Of a stretch of DNA of 10,048 nucleotides, positions 6,772 to 10,048 are shown piece after piece (position 1 is the first letter of the stretch; the number at the start of each line of letters is the position of its first letter). The position numbers and the translations under genes were made by a program. The notes beneath the pieces were generated by a model. That model ran no database searches. It was not told the DNA's origin and worked only from the letters and a program-made list of their open reading frames with translations. This DNA comes from Deltaproteobacteria bacterium (GTDB lineage Bacteria; Desulfobacterota; Binatia; Bin18), in contig JACQEL010000009.1 in the NCBI GenBank assembly GCA_016200595.1, positions 1-10,048 of the forward strand, written 5' to 3'.

Positions 6772-7116
6772 TATCTGTTCTCCTTTGCCTACACGAATGT
6801 TGCGGGGTAGAGATCTCCGTAGCTAATAAATTTTGATGAATAAGATAGGTAATCGCAGTTCCTGGTGGCACGGGCTTCCAGCCCGTGCTCAGAACAGGCT
6901 GGAAGCCTGTTCTACCAGTGCCTGGCCGCAAGTCTTATTACCGATTTCGTTCGTCAAATCTCATGAGGCTGCACGGATTTCACCAGCAAAGACCGCAATT
7001 GTCAAACCGTGCCAGTTTCAGTCCCTCTTGAGGTTGCAGAATGAGGCTTGAGTTTGCTAGGTTTGTCGCGTTGTCTCGCCAGCCCCATAGGACACAGCCA
7101 CGAAAGGAGCGCAGCA
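6772..7116. other. Divergent intergenic spacer
   Basis: This 345-bp spacer lies between divergently transcribed genes and should hold promoters for both. It contains palindromic element 3 (6862-6918). The stretch 6820-6860 is AT-rich and a plausible promoter zone for the minus-strand operon, but no clear -35/-10 pair stands out. The rest, 6919-7100, shows no feature I can name. A TTG-started extension of the downstream gene into 7048-7116 is not convincing. Confidence 0.6.
6862..6918. repeat. Palindromic element 3: outer stem with two inner hairpins
   Basis: CTGGT (6862-6866) and ACCAG (6914-6918) form a short outer stem around two perfect hairpins: GCACGGGCT-TCC-AGCCCGTGC (6868-6888) and AGAACAGGCT-GGA-AGCCTGTTCT (6891-6913). 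The topology is the same as in element 1, and the loops TCC and GGA are complementary to each other. An inverted 7-mer, AATAAGA (6839-6845) and TCTTATT (6933-6939), flanks the block, as another 7-mer does in element 1. It is noncoding. Confidence 0.75.
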
Positions 7117-7482
7117 ATGACCGCAGAAGAAAAGCGCAATCTAGAGGTCGCCAAGCGATACGAGGAGTTATATAACACTGATGTCGAGCGGTTTGTCCAT
7201 GAATGCTACACCACCGATTGTGAAGTGAATGGCGGGTTTATTCGCGGCTACGAGCAATTTGTGCAAATCGAGCAAAATGTGCTGCGGGCGGCGCCACAGC
7301 GCAAGATGCGTGTCGATCGCACCCACGCGGCAGGAAATGTGGTAGTCGTCGAGGCCGTGCTCCTCAACTCCACTCAAGGACCGGACTGGCAGTTACCCTT
7401 CTGTGCGGTCCTCACCTGCCGTGATGGAAAAATTGCTACCGATTGGACCTATGCAGAGTTCTCGAAATGGCCGGGCCTCTAA
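7117..7482 (+). CDS. NTF2-fold / SnoaL-like small protein
   Basis: 121 residues. I chose the ATG at 7117 because AAGGAG (7104-7109) lies 7 nt upstream; a TTG start at 7048 would add 23 residues with no family character and no ribosome binding site. The sequence AKRYEELYNTDVERFVHECYTTDCEVNGGFIRGYEQFVQIEQ, then VVVEAVLLNSTQGPDWQLPFCAVLTCRDGKIATDWTYAEFSKWPG, has the helix-helix then long beta-strand layout of NTF2-like/SnoaL proteins, and the length fits. Members include isomerases, hydrolases, cyclases and small ligand-binding partners; which applies here cannot be told. It heads the plus-strand group and is followed 117 bp later by a flavin oxidoreductase gene, so a role in the same pathway is plausible. 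Confidence 0.75.
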   Translation: MTAEEKRNLEVAKRYEELYNTDVERFVHECYTTDCEVNGGFIRGYEQFVQIEQNVLRAAPQRKMRVDRTHAAGNVVVVEAVLLNSTQGPDWQLPFCAVLTCRDGKIATDWTYAEFSKWPGL

Positions 7483-7534
7483 CAGATGCGCTGACTGTGG
7501 CGCCCATCCCGGTGAAATTTTTCTGCCGTTCCGT

Positions 7535-7563
7535 TTGCTTAATGTGCCCTGCTCTTTTACAAT
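7535..7563 (+). promoter_or_regulatory. Possible sigma-70-type promoter before the second flavin enzyme
   Basis: TTGCTT (7535-7540) and TACAAT (7558-7563) are 17 bp apart. The -10 box matches the consensus at five of six bases, while the -35 box matches only in its TTG. It lies about 40 bp before the ATG at 7600 and would give a short leader. It rests on pattern alone. Confidence 0.3.
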
Positions 7564-7599
7564 CACGGCGAATTCAGCCGAACTGCTAAGGAGGATCGT

Positions 7600-8531
7600 A
7601 TGAAAGTAGGAATGACACTGCAATTGACCAGCTTCGCGGGCAAGCCTGACGCCCAGACCTATCAGGAAGAACTGTCGGTAGGCGACATGGCCGAGGGCTT
7701 GGGCTTCGACTCCGTCTGGACCCTGGACCACCATTTCACCGGCTATGTAATGTCGCCCGACCCCACGGCGAGTCGCGCGACCGCTTCGTCGAAAGCCTGC
7801 TGATTCTCAGTAAAGGCCTGACGCAAGAGAGCTTCTCGTTTGACGGCAAGTATTACAAAGTACCGGAAATCCAGATTCGCCCACGCGCCATTTCCCATCC
7901 TGAGAACCGTTTCTATGCCTCCTCGGTCAGTCCGGAGTCAGCCGAGATCATGGCCAAACTGGGCTTGGGAGTGTTGATTATCGCCCAGCGCAGTTGGGAC
8001 GAGACGGCAACGGATTACCAGCGTTACTGCGATATCGCCCAGGCCAGCGGCTATACGCCGCGTGCGCCGATTTCGCTGTTCAACGTGTTGGTGGCTGACG
8101 AGGCGCGTGAGGCCGAGGAGTTGGCTGCGGTCCACATGGGAGCGATGTTCGATTCCATCGACCGGCACTATCACTTCTCCGACGGTCATCTGACCGGGGT
8201 GAAGGGCTACGAGTTTTACGCCAAGCTGGCGAAGACCTACACCAAACTGACCGCCGATGAGCAGGCCAAAGCCAAGGCGGTAGAATTCTATCGCAGTCTG
8301 CACGCGGCCGGGACTCCTGAGCAAGTGCTGGAGAAAATCCGCTATATCCATCACACGGTACCGCTGGAACACATGGTCGGCACCTTTGCCTTCGGTGGTC
8401 TGCCTTATGGCAAACTGGAGCGTAGTGTCAAGCTGTTCGCGGAGAAGATACTACCGGTGTTGCAGAACGATCCGGCCTTCAAGCTCCCCAAGGAACAGGC
8501 TCACTACGCCCAGGTGGAAGCGCGGGCGTAG
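7600..8531 (+). pseudogene. Luciferase-like LLM-class flavin oxidoreductase with internal deletion and frameshift
   Basis: The ATG at 7600 follows TAAGGAGG (7587-7594). The first frame gives a good N-terminus, MKVGMTLQLTSF then LSVGDMAEGLGFDSVWTLDHHFTGYVMSPDP. It then turns into nonsense and stops at 7801-7803. From about 7767 the family sequence continues one frame over: GESRDRFVESLLIL, SFDGKYYKVPEIQIRPRAISHP and FYASSVSPESAEIMAKLGLGVLI, on to the TAG at 8529-8531. In luciferase-like relatives the DP motif is followed by some 70-80 residues (the GRT..I.LGT.V...P.H.P..VAE.....D..SGGR...G.GRG segment) before GESRxRFVE. That block is absent, so the gene has lost a central piece and its frame. 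An ATG-started frame at 7950 would encode 193 residues, but this is only the C-terminal half. Family members use reduced FMN or F420; the substrate is unknown. It may be a real pseudogene or an assembly collapse. Confidence 0.78.
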
Positions 8532-8556
8532 CGGCAAACCGCTGCGATGAGAGATT

Positions 8557-8593
8557 CCCTCTCCCCGCGTGGGAGAGGGCTAGGGTGAGGGGG
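8557..8593. repeat. Dispersed hairpin repeat, CCCTCTCCC/GGGAGAGGG type
   Basis: CCCTCTCCC (8557-8565) pairs with GGGAGAGGG (8571-8579) around a 5-nt loop and is followed by CTAGGGTGAGGGGG. I recognise this wording as a very common extragenic repeat in many proteobacterial genomes. It lies 25 bp after the stop of the flavin enzyme gene and could also act as an mRNA 3'-end structure. It has no T run. Confidence 0.75.
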
Positions 8594-8622
8594 CCTATAC
8601 CGGAAGGGAGGGTTCTTCAGCC

Positions 8623-8710
8623 GTAGCCCGGATGAAATCCGGGGGTTCCCTATCTCCTGGATTCCGCGGAGCCTGTCCTGAGCGAAGTCGCAGGGCTTCA
8701 TCCAGGCTAC
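8623..8710. repeat. 88-bp inverted-repeat element (GTAGCCCGGATGAA ends)
   Basis: GTAGCCCGGATGAA (8623-8636) and TTCATCCAGGCTAC (8697-8710) are inverted with one mismatch in 14. Inside the left end a perfect hairpin, CCCGGAT-GAA-ATCCGGG (8627-8643), can form. The wording matches a widespread class of bacterial intergenic repeats. It ends 28 bp before the ATG of the GH172 gene and fills most of its upstream region. Confidence 0.75.
8670..8697. repeat. CCTGAGCGAAGTCG-type repeat nested in the 88-bp element
   Basis: AGCCTGTCCTGAGCGAAGTC followed by GCAGGGCT is a variant of a very common bacterial repeat whose spurious translation contains ACPERSRR. It lies within the right half of the GTAGCC element and ends where that element's right terminal repeat begins, which suggests one repeat inserted into, or hybridised with, another. 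Confidence 0.65.
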
Positions 8711-8738
8711 GACTAGAGCCGCAACAATTCCGCCAGTT

Positions 8739-9950
8739 ATGGAACGACACCCGTTACACCAACATCCGCTGCGTACGCTCTTCACCGCTACCGGCGCGCG
8801 CAGCCGGCGTGCCTCCTCGTGGGATCGGCGTGGCGGTAATCGGGACTTCTTCACCGTTGGCCCAGGCGAGACCGCCATTTTGCTTGAACATGACGGCCCA
8901 GGGTGTATTACGCACCTCTATTGCGCTCTTGCCTTTCCAGAGTTGACGGATTACCGCGATGCCATCCTTCGCTGCTATTGGGATGGTGAGACCACCCCTT
9001 CCGTCGAGGTGCCACTGGGAGATTTCTTTACGGTTGCACATGCACGTATTCGGCAGGTGCGTAGCGCGCTGACCGCGGTCAACCCGGGCTTCGGCTCGTC
9101 ACACGGTTTGCACGCGTACTTCCCTATGCCGTTCGCCACCGGCGCACGCCTCACCCTTGAGCATCGCGGCGAGCAGCCGCTGGGTGGCGCGCTTCCCGCG
9201 CTCTGGTATCACATCGACTACGAGACCTACGACCAGCCGCTACCCGACGACGCCCTACGGTTCCACGCCCAGTGGCGACAGGAGAAGCGGACCGTCGCGA
9301 TCGGGCCGCACCCGAACGTGCAGTTACACAGGGGAGTGAACCTTGATGGGGCGCACAATTACGTCGCGCTTGATGCTATTGGCAGTGGTCAGATGGTCGG
9401 ACTGCTGCTCGAGATCAACAACGTCGCTGGTGGATGGTACGGTGAAGGTGACGATATGGTCTTTGTTGACGGCGAATCCTGGCCGCCTTCGATTCACGGC
9501 ACTGGCACAGAGGAGATCTTCGGCGGTGGCGCTTGCCCGGACCGTGAGTACGCCGGCCCGTATCACGGTTTTCACCTCATTGAGTCGCCGGACTACGCCG
9601 GCCTGGTCGGTGCGTATCGCTGGTTCGTCCACGACCACATTCGCTTCACGCAGGCGCTACGCTGGACCGTCGAGCACGGCCACGCCAATAACTTTGCCAA
9701 CGAGTATGCCTCGGTGGCGTACTGGTATCAGACCGAGCCCCACGCGCCCTTTCCCACGCTGCCGGCATGCGAGGCGCTACGGCCGCCGCTGCCCGCAGTT
9801 TACGAGGAAGCGCGTGCGGCGTTCTTTGCGGCTGCCCGTGAGGCGCTGAAGACGCTGCCAAGCCCAGCGGTGTATCACATTGCCAGCATTGGTGAACTCT
9901 TCTACGCGGGCCGGTTTGCGGACACCCTGCAACGCCTGCGCGCTGGCTGA
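8739..9950 (+). CDS. GH172 / DUF2961 family protein
   Basis: 403 residues, stop TGA. Recognisable DUF2961 motifs in order: SRRASSWDRRGGNRDFFTVGPGET (22-45), DGPGCITHLY (52-61), PLGDFF (92-97), an inner region with GGWYGEGDDMVFVDGE (231-246), HGTGTEEIFGG (253-263), YRWFVHDHIRF (293-303) and EHGHANNFANEYASVAYWYQ (312-331). The family is now glycoside hydrolase family 172, whose known members act on fructofuranose or arabinofuranose linkages using two glutamates. Glu236 in GEGDD and Glu258 in GTGTE are my candidates. Family members mostly read GTGTEDYF, whereas here it is GTGTEEIF. Length is usual for a single-domain member, and I see no signal peptide, so it is probably cytoplasmic. The start is uncertain: no ribosome binding site precedes the ATG at 8739, and a repeat element ends 28 bp upstream. 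No other sugar gene is nearby, so the natural substrate is open. Confidence 0.85.
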   Translation: MERHPLHQHPLRTLFTATGARSRRASSWDRRGGNRDFFTVGPGETAILLEHDGPGCITHLYCALAFPELTDYRDAILRCYWDGETTPSVEVPLGDFFTVAHARIRQVRSALTAVNPGFGSSHGLHAYFPMPFATGARLTLEHRGEQPLGGALPALWYHIDYETYDQPLPDDALRFHAQWRQEKRTVAIGPHPNVQLHRGVNLDGAHNYVALDAIGSGQMVGLLLEINNVAGGWYGEGDDMVFVDGESWPPSIHGTGTEEIFGGGACPDREYAGPYHGFHLIESPDYAGLVGAYRWFVHDHIRFTQALRWTVEHGHANNFANEYASVAYWYQTEPHAPFPTLPACEALRPPLPAVYEEARAAFFAAAREALKTLPSPAVYHIASIGELFYAGRFADTLQRLRAG

Positions 9951-10000
9951 ACCTCTAAATCGGAATGCACGACATTGGGACACTGTTCATAGCCGCGTGG

Positions 10001-10048
10001 GTAGGGGCGAAGCATTTGCATATCAGATTCCCCACGGCATTGGTCTAC
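10001..10048. repeat. Probable dispersed repeat running off the right edge
   Basis: GTAGGGGCGAAGCATTTGCA begins at 10001 in the noncoding stretch after the GH172 gene. I recognise GGGGCGAAGCATTTG as the end of a common dispersed bacterial repeat. Its partner end is not in the window, so the extent and palindromic form cannot be judged. The 50 bases before it (9951-10000) show nothing. Confidence 0.45.

Noticed and set aside
6006..6836. 276-residue plus-strand frame opposite the amidohydrolase
   Set aside because: It is antisense to a region with clear amidohydrolase motifs, has His/Arg/Pro-rich shadow composition and no ribosome binding site.
7024..7075. Possible promoter TTGCAG / TAGGTT before the NTF2-like gene
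   Set aside because: Spacer of 18 bp but only a poor -10 match; not better than chance.
7048..7116. TTG-started N-terminal extension of the NTF2-like gene
   Set aside because: No Shine-Dalgarno before the TTG, extra residues unlike the family, and a good AAGGAG sits before the ATG at 7117.
8632..8946. 104-residue plus-strand frame containing ACPERSRR
   Set aside because: This is the well-known spurious translation of a dispersed repeat and then an out-of-frame reading of the GH172 gene.

Overview
The window looks like a chromosomal stretch from an uncultivated, moderately GC-rich bacterium. The gene types (a very large cyclase/ATPase/TPR protein, several LLM-class flavin enzymes, a metal-dependent amidohydrolase, a GH172/DUF2961 protein) and the many palindromic intergenic repeats remind me of Desulfobacterota- or Tectomicrobia-like metagenome bins. 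That placement is an impression from gene content; nothing here (no rRNA, no phylogenetic marker) fixes it. I found no tRNA, rRNA, CRISPR array or transposase.

Layout. Positions 1-392 hold the 3' part of a PIN-like (DUF5615-type) protein that enters from the left edge. Positions 481-3939 encode a 1152-residue signalling protein: a small N-terminal helical domain, a class III nucleotide cyclase domain, a STAND/AAA-type ATPase and a long TPR-like tail. Its linkers carry tandem 7-bp and 8-bp repeats kept in frame. Positions 3940-4311 are a convergent spacer filled with hairpin-rich palindromic elements. On the minus strand, an amidohydrolase (6771 to 5790) is followed 38 bp later by an intact NtaA/DszA-type flavin monooxygenase (5751 to 4312), a likely two-gene operon. 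A 345-bp divergent spacer (6772-7116) carries another two-hairpin palindromic element. On the plus strand come an NTF2/SnoaL-like small protein (7117-7482) and a luciferase-like flavin oxidoreductase (7600-8531). A repeat-filled spacer (8532-8738) precedes a GH172/DUF2961 protein (8739-9950), and another dispersed repeat seems to begin near the right edge.

How the genes may work together. The middle of the window reads as a small catabolic neighbourhood: two different flavin-dependent oxidoreductases, an amidohydrolase of the decarboxylase/hydrolase superfamily and an NTF2-fold protein. The substrate cannot be told from sequence.

Most notable. The amidohydrolase and the second flavin enzyme each appear to have lost roughly 50-80 central residues together with a change of reading frame, so neither can make a normal protein as written. 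They may be real pseudogenes or assembly collapses. The hairpin elements share an architecture (perfect stems closed by 3-nt loops, TCC/TCT on the left module and AGA/GGA on the right) that suggests one mobile or structural repeat family. I see no convincing evidence of an entirely new biological system.
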